Shown piece after piece: positions 10,083 to 19,506 of a DNA stretch of 64,000 nt. The position numbers and the translations under genes are program-made. Source of the DNA: Brevundimonas sp. (GTDB lineage: Bacteria > Pseudomonadota > Alphaproteobacteria > Caulobacterales > Caulobacteraceae); the NCBI RefSeq assembly GCF_029945885.1, contig NZ_JAQSDK010000037.1, positions 62,001 through 126,000 on the forward strand, written 5' to 3'. Every line of letters begins with the position of its first letter. The stretch's first letter is position 1. The notes below the pieces were generated by a model. That model was not told the origin of the DNA. It worked only from the letters and a program-made list of their open reading frames with translations, and did not search any database.

Positions 10083-12580
10083 ACGGACTGTTCCTGAAGG
10101 GAAATAGGATCGGGCTGGGGTCGCGCGGCATCGCCGGGCACCGGTTTCCGCGAGCCGGGCGGCAGGACCAGAAAGGCCAGGACATAGAGGCCGGCGGCGG
10201 CCCACAACAGGGACGAGAAGCCGATGTCCCGGCTCATCAGGTTGGCCAGGGGGGTGGCAACGACCGAAAAGGCACCGTTCAAACCCCAGGCCCAGGGCAG
10301 CATCCGTCCGTCCCCGACCTGGATCAGGCCAAGCGGGAACGGCAGGCCAAGCGCCAGGGAAACCGGGGCCGCGGCCAGGACGACAAGCCCGGCTCGCAGC
10401 CACCACGGCTGGTCCAGGGTGCGCATCACGAAATCCCCGGATCCGGCCAGCATTGCAGCGATCCACGCGATCACCACGATCAGACCCATCAGGGAAGCGA
10501 CCTTGGGCATGTCCCCCAACCGTCCGGCGATCATACTGCCCAGCCCCGAGAAGATGAGCATGGACGTCAGCACCAGGCCGAAGGCCGACGAATAGTCGTT
10601 CAGATAGAAGGCGGCCCGGTCGATCAGCATGATCTCGATCAGCAGGAAGCCGAGGCCGAGGGCCGGAAAATACAGGATGGGCCACAGCCGGCGGGGCTCG
10701 GGCGCGCCGCCGGTCCGCCGCCGGAACAGGGCCGGGGCCAGCAACACCAGCAGGGCGATGATGATGGCCTGGCCGAGGACGGCGATATTCACCAGTCCCC
10801 CGATCTCGGCCTGGGGCAGGACCTCCAGCCGACGGACCAGGGTGTCGAGCTGCTCCAGCTTCAGGGACGCATAGAAGGCCGGCCGGTCGAGGGTCGCGGG
10901 CCGGATGTGGAAGGCTCCGGCCGAGGCCGGTAGCTGCCCGTTCAGGACCGTGCCCGCCTCATTGGCGATCGCGTCATTGGGCCCGTCCGAGGTGATCCGG
11001 CCACTGGCGAAGGAGACGGACGGCAGGTCGTTGAACAGGCCGGGCCGAGCCGCCGCGACGTCCATGCCGGGGACATAGGAAACATCGAACGACCGGATAT
11101 CGCAGAAGGTCTTCAAGGCAACGACGTCCGACGGGGACCAGGGGGTCGGCGACACCAGTATCCGCGCGTTCCAGGCGGATCGATAGACCATCACATGGCT
11201 GGCCGGATCGGTGATCCCCGTGGCCAGCAGGGCCTGCCGCGCCGTGCTCAGCACCCTGAGGGAATAGACAGGAAAATCGCGGATCGAAACGGATATCGAG
11301 ACCATACCCCCCGGCTTCAGCGCCGCGAGATAGGCTTGCAGCGCCTCGACCGTCAGGCCCGTGACATTGGCCGGGGCGGCATCGATGAAGTCAGCCGAAA
11401 GATCGATGATGTCATAGGCGGCGGGTCCCGCTCGCCAGGCCGCGGCGATCGGACCACCGTCCAGCAGCCGGACGCGGCTGTCCTGCGCCAGGGCAGGCGA
11501 CCCGGCCAGGCCATGCACCAGCGCCTGATGCAGGACCGGCTCGCTCTCGACGCCGTCGACATGGCGCGCCCCCAGGGCCAGGGCCTCGGCCACCCGGTAG
11601 CCACCGGACAGGCCGACCGCCAGCACATCCGCATCGGGTCGCATCAGATAGGGGGCGGCGCTCAGGGCGCTGGGCGCATAGCCGGCATCCAGCGGTCCCG
11701 GCCTGGGCAGGGCGGCGATCCGGTTGCCGTCGCGATACAGGCCCCAGGTCTCCGGCGGCCCCGACACCCCCATCATGGCGGCATTGTTCGAGACGTCGGC
11801 ATCGACCCGCTCGGTGAAATTCTCGAGCAGCAGATAGTGGCCACGCGGCTGGCGGCTTTCATGGACCACGCGGGCTCCGGGCGTGTTCAGCGGCGCATAG
11901 ACCGCCTTGAACTCCGAGATCAGCGGGGCGGGTCCGAGGAACAGGATCGCCTCCCCCGCCACCAGGGCGGCCCCGGCCAGACCGGCCCCCAGCCAGTTCA
12001 GTCGTCCGGGCTGAAACAGCGTCGCCAGCGCCAGCGGTACCAGCAGGATCGGTGCCAGCAGAAAGGGGTGGACCACGAACATCAGGCCCAGCGCCAGGGC
12101 CGACCCCAGCCCGGCCCCGATCAGGTCATAGCCATAGACCCGCCCGATCTCGCGCGCGTTCATCACGAACATCAGCGCGATATAGAGGCCCGCCAAAAAG
12201 AAGAACGGCAGCAGGGCCGCATAATAGAGACCGATATTGCGCAGCTGATCCGGCCAGGTCGTCGGGTTCTGCAACTGCAGCGGATTGAACGGATTGGCGG
12301 TGATCAGCTGGTAGCCAACCGCCGCCGCGATCACCATCGCCGCCGGCAACAGGGTCCGCAGCAACACCCCGTGCTTCTGCACCGCGTCCCGGAACAGGGC
12401 CACCACCACGCCGCTCAGCGCGAAGCCCGCCATGACGATGGAGATGATCCAGTAGCCATACTCCGACCATTTCGCGACGGCGAAATAACGGGTCAGGGCG
12501 TTTTCGAAACCGACCACGCCCATGGCGATCAGAAACAGCGGAATCAGCGCCGCCCGGCTGTCCCTGCCGACGCCGCTCAT
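10079..12580 (-). CDS. Polytopic membrane protein with spermidine-synthase-like domain
   Basis: The protein has 833 residues in three parts. About six membrane helices cover residues 10-235. A soluble Rossmann domain of spermidine/spermine synthase type spans about 320-480 (VLAVGLSGGYRVAEALALGA, then GVESEP, VRLLDGG and YDIIDLS). A second set of helices runs from about 590 to 815. Membrane-fused spermidine-synthase-like proteins are known as a family, but few have a proven reaction. Here the nucleotide loop reads GLSGG instead of the usual GGGDGG, so polyamine transfer activity is doubtful. The gene is coupled by ATGA overlaps to genes on both sides, which argues for a shared envelope function. 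Confidence 0.8.
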   Translation of the reverse strand: MSGVGRDSRAALIPLFLIAMGVVGFENALTRYFAVAKWSEYGYWIISIVMAGFALSGVVVALFRDAVQKHGVLLRTLLPAAMVIAAAVGYQLITANPFNPLQLQNPTTWPDQLRNIGLYYAALLPFFFLAGLYIALMFVMNAREIGRVYGYDLIGAGLGSALALGLMFVVHPFLLAPILLVPLALATLFQPGRLNWLGAGLAGAALVAGEAILFLGPAPLISEFKAVYAPLNTPGARVVHESRQPRGHYLLLENFTERVDADVSNNAAMMGVSGPPETWGLYRDGNRIAALPRPGPLDAGYAPSALSAAPYLMRPDADVLAVGLSGGYRVAEALALGARHVDGVESEPVLHQALVHGLAGSPALAQDSRVRLLDGGPIAAAWRAGPAAYDIIDLSADFIDAAPANVTGLTVEALQAYLAALKPGGMVSISVSIRDFPVYSLRVLSTARQALLATGITDPASHVMVYRSAWNARILVSPTPWSPSDVVALKTFCDIRSFDVSYVPGMDVAAARPGLFNDLPSVSFASGRITSDGPNDAIANEAGTVLNGQLPASAGAFHIRPATLDRPAFYASLKLEQLDTLVRRLEVLPQAEIGGLVNIAVLGQAIIIALLVLLAPALFRRRTGGAPEPRRLWPILYFPALGLGFLLIEIMLIDRAAFYLNDYSSAFGLVLTSMLIFSGLGSMIAGRLGDMPKVASLMGLIVVIAWIAAMLAGSGDFVMRTLDQPWWLRAGLVVLAAAPVSLALGLPFPLGLIQVGDGRMLPWAWGLNGAFSVVATPLANLMSRDIGFSSLLWAAAGLYVLAFLVLPPGSRKPVPGDAARPQPDPISLQEQSV

Positions 12581-13479
12581 GCCGGCACCTCCCAGCGGGC
12601 ACGCTGGTCGAGAAAGTCGGTCAGCAGGGCATTGAACCGGTCAGGGTCATCAACGAACAGGGCGTGGCCGGCCTGTTCGAAGACCGCCATCCGGGCATCG
12701 GCATGCGTCGCCACCAGGGTCTCACCCTGGGCCCGCCAGCGGGGCCGCACCACATAGAGCACCGGCCGGTCCGTACTGTGCAGGGCAGCGCGCCAGAAGC
12801 GGCGCGGCACGTCATAGCGCAGCAGGGCCTGTTCCTGGGTCGGGCTCATATGCAGGGCATCCGCCGTCAGCCGCGCCCGGTAGTCCGCCCCCGGATCATG
12901 GGCGAACAGACCGGCGACAAAGGCCGCGCGACGAGTCGCCCGGCCGGCGGGATCAATCCGGGCGGGATCAGGCCGGCGACCGGGGCGCGCCGTGGGGGCG
13001 GGCTCCTCGCCGATGGAGTTGTCGATCAGCACCAGACCGGCAAGCTGCCCGTCGCCCTCGGCCGCGAGCATCGCCAGGCTGTCGAGAACACCGAGGGACC
13101 ACCCCACCAGAACAACGCGATCCGTCCCCGACCGGTCGATCAGTTCGGCAATGTCGCGGCCCCGCCTCTGATAGGCGTAGCCATAGGGCGCGACCTCGCT
13201 CTGCCCCTGACCGCGCGGGTCGAGCGCCATCACATGAAAGCGCGTCTCGAGGGCCGCGATCTGGTGATCAAAGATCCATGCCGGCATCGTCCAGCCCGGC
13301 ACGAAGACCACGGTCCGACCGTCCGCCGGGCCCGCCTCAAGATAGTGCAGCCGCGCGCCGTCCGAGGTGAGGAAGCTGCGGCTGTCTGCGGCCTGCCCGG
13401 TGCCCCCCGACACCAGACAGGCCGACAGCGCAAGAACGATTCCCCACAGGGGCATCCCGCCTCGTTCCCGCGAACTCAT
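12577..13479 (-). CDS. Exported alpha/beta hydrolase
   Basis: The product is 300 residues. A hydrophobic signal LWGIVLALSACLVSGGTGQA contains a possible lipobox LSAC (Cys21) and also a possible signal-peptidase-I site after GQA. The catalytic serine is Ser128 in GWSLG and the histidine is probably His272 in AGHALF; HYLEAG and LDPRGQGQS are typical of the fold. A periplasmic or outer-envelope esterase or amidase is likely, with unknown substrate. I prefer the ATG at 13479 over a TTG three codons upstream. It is the first gene of the three-gene coupled set. Confidence 0.85.
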   Translation of the reverse strand: MSSRERGGMPLWGIVLALSACLVSGGTGQAADSRSFLTSDGARLHYLEAGPADGRTVVFVPGWTMPAWIFDHQIAALETRFHVMALDPRGQGQSEVAPYGYAYQRRGRDIAELIDRSGTDRVVLVGWSLGVLDSLAMLAAEGDGQLAGLVLIDNSIGEEPAPTARPGRRPDPARIDPAGRATRRAAFVAGLFAHDPGADYRARLTADALHMSPTQEQALLRYDVPRRFWRAALHSTDRPVLYVVRPRWRAQGETLVATHADARMAVFEQAGHALFVDDPDRFNALLTDFLDQRARWEVPA

Positions 13480-13569
13480 GGTTAACAAATACCTACCCCC
13501 GGCAGAGCCTCATCTGGCCCGGCGAACGGTGTATTGTCGACCGGCTTCCCCGGTGACGCGAGCGGACGA

Positions 13570-14823
13570 TCAGGTCGCGCTGCCCCAGCGCTTCAGCGCC
13601 GGGCCGATACTGCCGCCCTGCACCACCACCGAGAACAGCACCACCATATAGGTCGCGGCCACCAGCACATCCTTCATCGGACCGGGCGGCAGGGACAGGG
13701 CCAGGGCGATCGAGATACCGCCACGCAGCCCGCCCCAGACCATGACCGGAAAGGCCAGTTTGAACGGCAGCAGGCTGCGCCAGAACAGCAACGGCACGCC
13801 GACGGACAGGGCCCGGGCCAGCAGCACCAGCGGTATGGTCAGCAGCCCCAGCCCCAGCAGACCAAGACGTTCGGCCAGCACCACGGCCTCGAGCCCGATC
13901 AGCAGGAACAGGACGGCGTTCAGTATCTCATCGACCAGCACCCAGAATTTCAGCAGATAGTCGCGGGTGTTGTCGCTCATCGCATAGCTGACGCCCTGGT
14001 TGCCGATGACCAGGCCGGCGACGGCCATGGCGACCGGGCCGCTGATGTGCAGGGCGTGGGCCAGGGAATAGCCGCCCATGACGACGGCCAGGGTGATCAG
14101 CACCTCAACCGAATATTCGTCGATCGCCTTCATCGCCCGATAGGCGACCCAGCCCACGGCCAGACCCAGGGCAGCGCCGCCGAGCGCCTCGACCAGGAAC
14201 AGTTCCCCGGCGTGGATCAGGGAGAGTCCCTCGCCGCTGACGGCCGCCGCCAGCAGGATCGAGAAGACCACGACCCCGACCCCGTCGTTGAACAGGCTCT
14301 CGCCCGCGACCGTGGCCTGCAGCCGGGGCGGCACCTTGGTGGTCTTCAGCACCGACATGACCGCGACCGGATCGGTCGGGCTGATCAGGGCCCCGAACAC
14401 GAAACACCAGGCCAGGGGCACGTCGATACCGACCAGCCGCGTCAGGGCCGCAAAGCCGGCCCCGACCAGCAGGGTCGAGAGCACGACCCCGAAGGTGCTG
14501 AGGATGCCGATCTGCCAGCTGCCGCGCTTCAGCTGGGCGAGGTCGACATGCATGGCCCCGGCGAACAGCAGGAACGACAGCATGCCGTTCATCAGGGTCT
14601 CGTGGAAATCGATATCGCCGAGGAATTCGCTGACCGATTCCGACAGCCGGCTCTGCGGCAGGACGGCGTCGATGGCGATGACGGCGATCGAGGCCAGGGC
14701 CCCCATCACCGTCAGGGCGACCGTCGTCGGCAGCTTCAGATAGCGATGATTGAGCCAGCCCAGGGTGGCCGACAGCACGATCAGTATGGCGGCGGCGTCG
14801 AACGGCGACAGGGCGCTGATCAT
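13570..14823 (-). CDS. Na+(K+)/H+ antiporter, CPA1 (NhaP) family
   Basis: The product is 417 residues with about twelve membrane helices. Signature motifs of the CPA1 family are clear: FGALISPTDPVAVM, with the ion-binding aspartate, and ESLFNDGVGVVVFS. It should exchange monovalent cations for protons across the inner membrane and help with pH and salt balance. I chose the ATG at 14823, which has AGGAG a few bases upstream; the frame extends further but without a start signal. It is divergent from thrC and seems unrelated to its neighbours. Confidence 0.92.
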   Translation of the reverse strand: MISALSPFDAAAILIVLSATLGWLNHRYLKLPTTVALTVMGALASIAVIAIDAVLPQSRLSESVSEFLGDIDFHETLMNGMLSFLLFAGAMHVDLAQLKRGSWQIGILSTFGVVLSTLLVGAGFAALTRLVGIDVPLAWCFVFGALISPTDPVAVMSVLKTTKVPPRLQATVAGESLFNDGVGVVVFSILLAAAVSGEGLSLIHAGELFLVEALGGAALGLAVGWVAYRAMKAIDEYSVEVLITLAVVMGGYSLAHALHISGPVAMAVAGLVIGNQGVSYAMSDNTRDYLLKFWVLVDEILNAVLFLLIGLEAVVLAERLGLLGLGLLTIPLVLLARALSVGVPLLFWRSLLPFKLAFPVMVWGGLRGGISIALALSLPPGPMKDVLVAATYMVVLFSVVVQGGSIGPALKRWGSAT

Positions 14824-14997
14824 GGGGTCTCCTGGAGGGGCGGGCCGGGTCCGGTACGAAGGCATAGCCCGCGTCTCCGGCCACGGCCAAGGCCATTCCG
14901 TGGCCACGTCCGCTGCGCTGCGGCAAAACCGGTCCGGTCGACGCAATTCGCATTGGACGACGGCGGGCCGGGCGCCCTAGGCTGAAACCCTCCCGCC

Positions 14998-16362
14998 ATG
15001 AAATACATCAGCACCCGGGGCCAGGCGCCCACCGTCGATTTCGCCCAGGCGATGCTGTCCGGTCTTGCACCGGACGGCGGCCTGTATGTGCCCGAGACCT
15101 GGCCTGCGGCTGAGCCCGCCCTGGCCCGTCCGGGCATCCCCTATGCGACCGTCGCCCGGTCGGTGCTGACCACCTTTGCCGGGATGTCCCTTTCTGCCGG
15201 AGCGATCGATAGGGCGGTGACGCGGCTGGTCGAGCGCTTCCGCCACGAGGCGGTGACGCCGCTGGTTCAGCTGGATGCCAATCTGTGGCTGCTGGAGCTG
15301 TTCCACGGCCCGACAGCGGCGTTCAAGGACCTGGCCATGCAGCTGGCGGCCTCGCTGATGGACGCGGCCCTGGCCGGATCCGACAGCCGGCTGACCCTGG
15401 TCACGGCCACCAGCGGCGACACTGGAGCCGCGGCCGTGCGGGCCTTCGCCGGGGCCGAGCGCATCCGCCTGATCGTGCTGCACCCCGAAGGCCGGGTCTC
15501 GCCGGTCCAGCGGCTGCAGATGACCACGGTCGCGGCCGACAACATCACCAATCTGGCGGTACGCGGCGATTTCGACGACTGCCAGCGGCTGGTGAAGGGG
15601 CTGCTGACCGACGAGGGGCTGCGCGCACGCGGGGCGCTGAGCTCGGTCAATTCGATCAACTGGGCCCGGCTGGCGGGGCAGATCCCCTACTATGTGACGG
15701 CCGGGGCCGCCCTGGCCGGACCGGCTCCGCGCTTCGTGGTCCCGACCGGCAATTTCGGCGATGCCTTCGCCGGCTGGGCCGCGCGCCGCATGGGGGCGAA
15801 TGTCGGCGGGCTGGTGGCGGCGGTGAACAGCAATGACGCCCTGGCCCGGGTGCTGACCGACGGGGTCTACAGCCGCCGCACCACGGTCGAGACCCACAGC
15901 GTCAGCATGGACGTGCAGGCCCCGTCCAATTTCGAACGGCTGGTGTTCGAGGCCACGGATCGCGACACCGACCGGACCCGCGCCCTGTTCGAAACCTTTG
16001 CCCGCGAGGGCACGGTGACCCTGGACGACGCCCTGCTGGCGCGGCTGCGGGCCGAGGTCTCGGCCGTTACGGTCAGCGAGGCCGAGACCCGGGCGGAGAT
16101 CGCCCATGCCTGGTCGGCGTACGGCCAGGTGATCTGCCCGCATACGGCGGTGGCCGTGGCGGCGGCGCGACGGCTGGATCCGGCGGACGGACCCGTAGTG
16201 GCCCTGGCGACCGCCCATCCGGCCAAATTCCCCGCCGTGGTCGGCGAGGCCCTCGGCTTCGATCCTGTTCGGCCGGCGGTGCTGCAGGGGCTGGAGGGGC
16301 GACCCGAACACTATCGCAAGGTCGAGCCCACGCTTGCCGCTGTGCTGGCCATGCTCGACTGA
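14998..16362 (+). CDS. thrC: Threonine synthase
   Basis: The protein has 454 residues and opens with MKYISTRGQAPTVDFAQAML and LAPDGGLYVPE, the standard start of bacterial threonine synthases. The PLP-binding lysine is Lys110 in GPTAAFKDLAMQ, and TATSGDTGAAAV forms the phosphate-binding loop. It converts O-phosphohomoserine to threonine, the last step after ThrA and ThrB. It is transcribed separately, convergent with the thrA-thrB operon and 315 bases from the end of thrB. Confidence 0.96.
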   Translation: MKYISTRGQAPTVDFAQAMLSGLAPDGGLYVPETWPAAEPALARPGIPYATVARSVLTTFAGMSLSAGAIDRAVTRLVERFRHEAVTPLVQLDANLWLLELFHGPTAAFKDLAMQLAASLMDAALAGSDSRLTLVTATSGDTGAAAVRAFAGAERIRLIVLHPEGRVSPVQRLQMTTVAADNITNLAVRGDFDDCQRLVKGLLTDEGLRARGALSSVNSINWARLAGQIPYYVTAGAALAGPAPRFVVPTGNFGDAFAGWAARRMGANVGGLVAAVNSNDALARVLTDGVYSRRTTVETHSVSMDVQAPSNFERLVFEATDRDTDRTRALFETFAREGTVTLDDALLARLRAEVSAVTVSEAETRAEIAHAWSAYGQVICPHTAVAVAAARRLDPADGPVVALATAHPAKFPAVVGEALGFDPVRPAVLQGLEGRPEHYRKVEPTLAAVLAMLD

Positions 16363-16677
16363 CGTTCCGAGGTCCCGCCTGTGCTGCCGGCTCACGAGAA
16401 ACAGTCCCGGAGGGGCAGGCATCGGCGGGAAAAGGTCAAAAACCTCGCAGGATTTTCCGCCGGGATCCGCCGCATCCTGAGCCGGACGCCGCGCTGAAAA
16501 GCCTGATTGTCAAAGACCGGGCGGCAGGACCATCGATGCAGACCAGCCGTTGCCGGTCATTGTAACCTGCAACAGAATCCCGGCGGATTGTTCCGGAAGG
16601 CCGGTCGGACAAACCGGGCCGGGCGTCCCGCCTTTGTCCTCCCCCGACCCGGGATTATCTGTCCCCGGAGTCCTCCC
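16363..16677. other. Convergent intergenic region between thrC and thrB
   Basis: No gene is supported in these 315 bases. An imperfect stem (GGCGGGAAAA at 16424-16433 with TTTTCCGCC at 16453-16461) encloses a small AGGT/ACCT hairpin and could end transcription from either side. Nothing else is recognised. Confidence 0.4.
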
Positions 16678-17640
16678 TCAGACGGCGGCGGCGGCCACCG
16701 GGCGATCGGCCGCGCGCCAGTAGTCGAGACGGCGCAGGAAGGGGGCCGGGTCCTTGGCGGTGACCAGGGCGTCGGGCGCGGCCAGCAGCCGGTCGTGCAG
16801 CCGGGTCAGGGAGAACCGCACCACGGCCCGTGCGCCCAGATCCGGCAGGGCTGCCCGTTCGGCGCGGCTCAGGGGGCGGACGGATTCATAGCCGGCCAGG
16901 AAGGCGGCCAGGGCGGCCGGATCGGCCCTGCCCGAGGCGTCAAAGCCCCAGGCGTTGAGGGCGATGGCCAGGTCGTAGGCCAGGGTGTCGATACAGGCGA
17001 AATAGAAGTCGATGACGCCGCTGATCTCGCCGTTCAGGAACAGGACGTTGTCGGGAAAATAGTCGCCGTGGATCGGACCTTCGGGAAGGGCCTCCAGCGG
17101 TCGCCGGGCCATGTCGGCCAGTTCCTGTTCGAGACGCTCAAGCCGGTGCCGGTCCTCGCCTTCGGCGACCGGGGCGCAACGCTCGGCCAGCTCACGCCAG
17201 ACCGCCGGACCGACCGGATTGATCCGCTGCCCGCCGTAGTCGGCCGAAGTCAGATGCAGGCCGGCCAGGGCGCGGCCGGCCGTGCGCTGATCGTCGAGGT
17301 CGGGGGTCCGGAGCCAGTCGCCCTCGCGCCATTCGATGATCGCCGCCGGACGGCCGTTCAGATAGCCGGTCCAGGCCCGCTCACGGTCGGGCATGGGTCG
17401 GGGGGCCGGATAGCCGCGACCGGCCAGATGGGCGGTCAGTCCGAGACAGAACGGCAGGGCGTCGGCGCGGGTGCGATATTCGAACAGGGTCAGGACGAAA
17501 CGTCCGGCCGTGGTCTCCAGCCGGTAGTTGGTGTTCTCGACCCCCTCGGCAATCGGGGTCAGGCTGAGGAGTTCGCCCAGATCATAGGCCTGCAGATAGA
17601 GGCGGGCCTCGGCCTCGGAGACGGGGGTGAACACCGCCAT
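16678..17640 (-). CDS. thrB: Homoserine kinase (aminoglycoside-phosphotransferase fold)
   Basis: The protein has 320 residues and is of the alphaproteobacterial ThrB type, related to choline and aminoglycoside kinases rather than to GHMP kinases. It starts MAVFTPVSEAEARLYLQAYD and carries IAEGVENTNYRL and the catalytic loop IHGDYFPDNVLF, followed by GVIDFYFA. It phosphorylates homoserine with ATP. The start lies four bases after the end of the ThrA-like gene, so the two form an operon controlled by the upstream leader. Confidence 0.94.
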   Translation of the reverse strand: MAVFTPVSEAEARLYLQAYDLGELLSLTPIAEGVENTNYRLETTAGRFVLTLFEYRTRADALPFCLGLTAHLAGRGYPAPRPMPDRERAWTGYLNGRPAAIIEWREGDWLRTPDLDDQRTAGRALAGLHLTSADYGGQRINPVGPAVWRELAERCAPVAEGEDRHRLERLEQELADMARRPLEALPEGPIHGDYFPDNVLFLNGEISGVIDFYFACIDTLAYDLAIALNAWGFDASGRADPAALAAFLAGYESVRPLSRAERAALPDLGARAVVRFSLTRLHDRLLAAPDALVTAKDPAPFLRRLDYWRAADRPVAAAAV

Positions 17641-17643
17641 GCG

Positions 17644-19401
17644 TCAAATACCCATCTGGCGGGCGCGGGCCCGCACGAGGTCGGCCACGTCGGCCAGCAG
17701 GCTTTCGCTCGTCGCCCAGCGACCCGCGCCGCGTCCGCGACAGGTCCAGATTGAGCCGTCCTCGCCATAGACCTTCAAGGCATTGCCCTCCCCGCGCAGG
17801 GACAGGAAGAGCGGATCAGACCCGTCGGCGTCAAGCCGAACCTCGGCCGCCAGTTCGCCGACGGCCCGGCGGCAGGATCCGATCTGCCGGGCTCCGGTCG
17901 GCGGTCGGTGATCGGCGACGAGGGCGGCGCGCGGGATGGCCGCATCGTCCGGAGCGGAACCGAAGGCTTCGAACGCCAGCAGCCGGATCTTGGCGGCCGC
18001 ATCGTGGCCCTCGACGTCCGACGACGGATCCTCCTCGGCGAAACCGGCATCGCGGGCCTCGGTCAGGGCCTCGTCGAACGAGGCCCCGGCGTCGATCCGT
18101 TCCAGCATGAAGTTGACGGTGCCGTTCAGCACCGCCTCAAACCCGGTGACCGGACCGGCCGCCAGGGCCGCGCGCAGGGTCTCGATCATCGGCGCGCCAC
18201 CGCCGACGGCCGCGGAATAGCAGAGGTGCGCCCCATGGGCCGCGGCCAGGGCCCTGAGCCCGGCGGGGTCCCGGCTGATGGCCTGTTTGTTGGCGCTGAC
18301 CACGTCGATGCCCCGCTCCAGGGCCGCCCGGATCAGGGCGTGGCCGGCGTCGGCCTCGGACAGGATTTCCAGCACCATGTCCGGTCTGGCGGCGAGCAGC
18401 ACCGCCGGATCAGCGGTGAACCGGTCGGCGATCACGGCAAAATCGATGCCGGGCACATCGCGAACCCGGTCCGGGGACCGAACCAGCACCCCGGTCACCT
18501 CGAAGCGCGGGTCCGGCAGCAACCGGCTGAGTACCCCCGCCCCGACCACGCCGCAGCCGGCGACCGCGACCCGGATGGGGGCCAGGGCCGTGGCCGGGAC
18601 CGGCGGTTCGTAGCGGGCACCGATCCGCGTCGGACGAACACCACCGAGGCCGGCGATCTCGATTTCGACGCCGCGTTCCTCGCCCATGTCGATGGCGTCC
18701 AGCTGGACCAGCACCCCGCCGACCTCGCGCGCCACCGACCAGGAGGCGTGGCTGAAGCGCAGCGGTACCCCGGCCGCGCCGGACGGATCGCGGTCGTAGA
18801 GGCCATCGACATCCTTGACGAGGCGAACGTGATCCAGCCCCAGTTCAGCGGCGACGAACAGGGCCGTCAGATCAGACCCGCCTCGCCCGAGCAGGGCCGT
18901 GCGCCCATTCTCGAGCAAGGCCCCGAAGCCTGGCACGATCACGGCCTCGTGGACCTCCAGGGCGCGCAGCAGGGCAGCGGTGTCGAGGCTTTCCGGATGG
19001 GCGTGCTGGCTGGGCCCCGAAGCGCGGATGCCCAGTTCGCGCACCGACAGGGAGACGGCGTCGATGCCGATCCGGTCGCAGGCGATGGCGGTGAAGGCCG
19101 CCGCCGCCTCCTCGCCCTGGGCGACATAGGCGGGCAGCAGACCGTTGTCGTGATCGAGGCCGAGGGCGCGCGCCTCGGCCAGCAGCCGGTCGGTCTGGCC
19201 GGCGAAGGCCGAGACCACGGCCACGACCCGGCGGCCGGCCCGCACATGGCGATAGATCTCGGAGGCGACAGCCGGGGCCTGGGCCGGACCGCGCAGGACG
19301 GAACTGCCGAATTTGAGCACCACGACATCCTCGACGGCGGGACATCGTTCGGGCGCGAGGGCCGCGGGTTCAGGACGGGCAAGGACGGCGAGATGGGGCA
19401 T
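17644..19401 (-). CDS. thrA: Aspartate kinase-homoserine dehydrogenase fusion without ACT domains
   Basis: The protein has 585 residues. Residues 25-270 form an aspartokinase domain: VLKFGSSVL, RVVAVVSAFAGQTDRLL, then LLGRGGSDLTALFVAAELG and LVKDVDGLYDRDP. From about 275 a homoserine dehydrogenase follows, with IRVAVAGCGVVGAGVLSRL, SANKQAIS, GGGAPMIETLR and EEDPSSDVEGHDAAAKIR. Enterobacterial ThrA fusions are about 810-820 residues because ACT regulatory repeats sit between the domains. Here they are missing, so threonine feedback at the enzyme level is probably lost. The kinase motif KFGSSV differs from the usual KFGGTS. It is the first structural gene after a threonine-type leader and terminator. 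Confidence 0.9.
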   Translation of the reverse strand: MPHLAVLARPEPAALAPERCPAVEDVVVLKFGSSVLRGPAQAPAVASEIYRHVRAGRRVVAVVSAFAGQTDRLLAEARALGLDHDNGLLPAYVAQGEEAAAAFTAIACDRIGIDAVSLSVRELGIRASGPSQHAHPESLDTAALLRALEVHEAVIVPGFGALLENGRTALLGRGGSDLTALFVAAELGLDHVRLVKDVDGLYDRDPSGAAGVPLRFSHASWSVAREVGGVLVQLDAIDMGEERGVEIEIAGLGGVRPTRIGARYEPPVPATALAPIRVAVAGCGVVGAGVLSRLLPDPRFEVTGVLVRSPDRVRDVPGIDFAVIADRFTADPAVLLAARPDMVLEILSEADAGHALIRAALERGIDVVSANKQAISRDPAGLRALAAAHGAHLCYSAAVGGGAPMIETLRAALAAGPVTGFEAVLNGTVNFMLERIDAGASFDEALTEARDAGFAEEDPSSDVEGHDAAAKIRLLAFEAFGSAPDDAAIPRAALVADHRPPTGARQIGSCRRAVGELAAEVRLDADGSDPLFLSLRGEGNALKVYGEDGSIWTCRGRGAGRWATSESLLADVADLVRARARQMGI

Positions 19402-19445
19402 GGCAGGGGTCCGGTCGGTCTGGGGAGGAAGGGAGCCGGGACAAG

Positions 19446-19475
19446 AAAAAACCCCGCCCGGGGATCCGGGCGGGG
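19446..19475 (-). terminator. Attenuator terminator before thrA
   Basis: In the minus-strand transcript CCCCGCCCG and CGGGCGGGG pair around a short loop, followed by a run of six U. It lies between the Thr-rich leader peptide and the thrA start, about 45 bases before the start codon, as expected for a transcription attenuator. Confidence 0.88.
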
Positions 19476-19506
19476 TTGGGTCTGAGCGGCTTGAAGTGAA
19501 TGCGCG

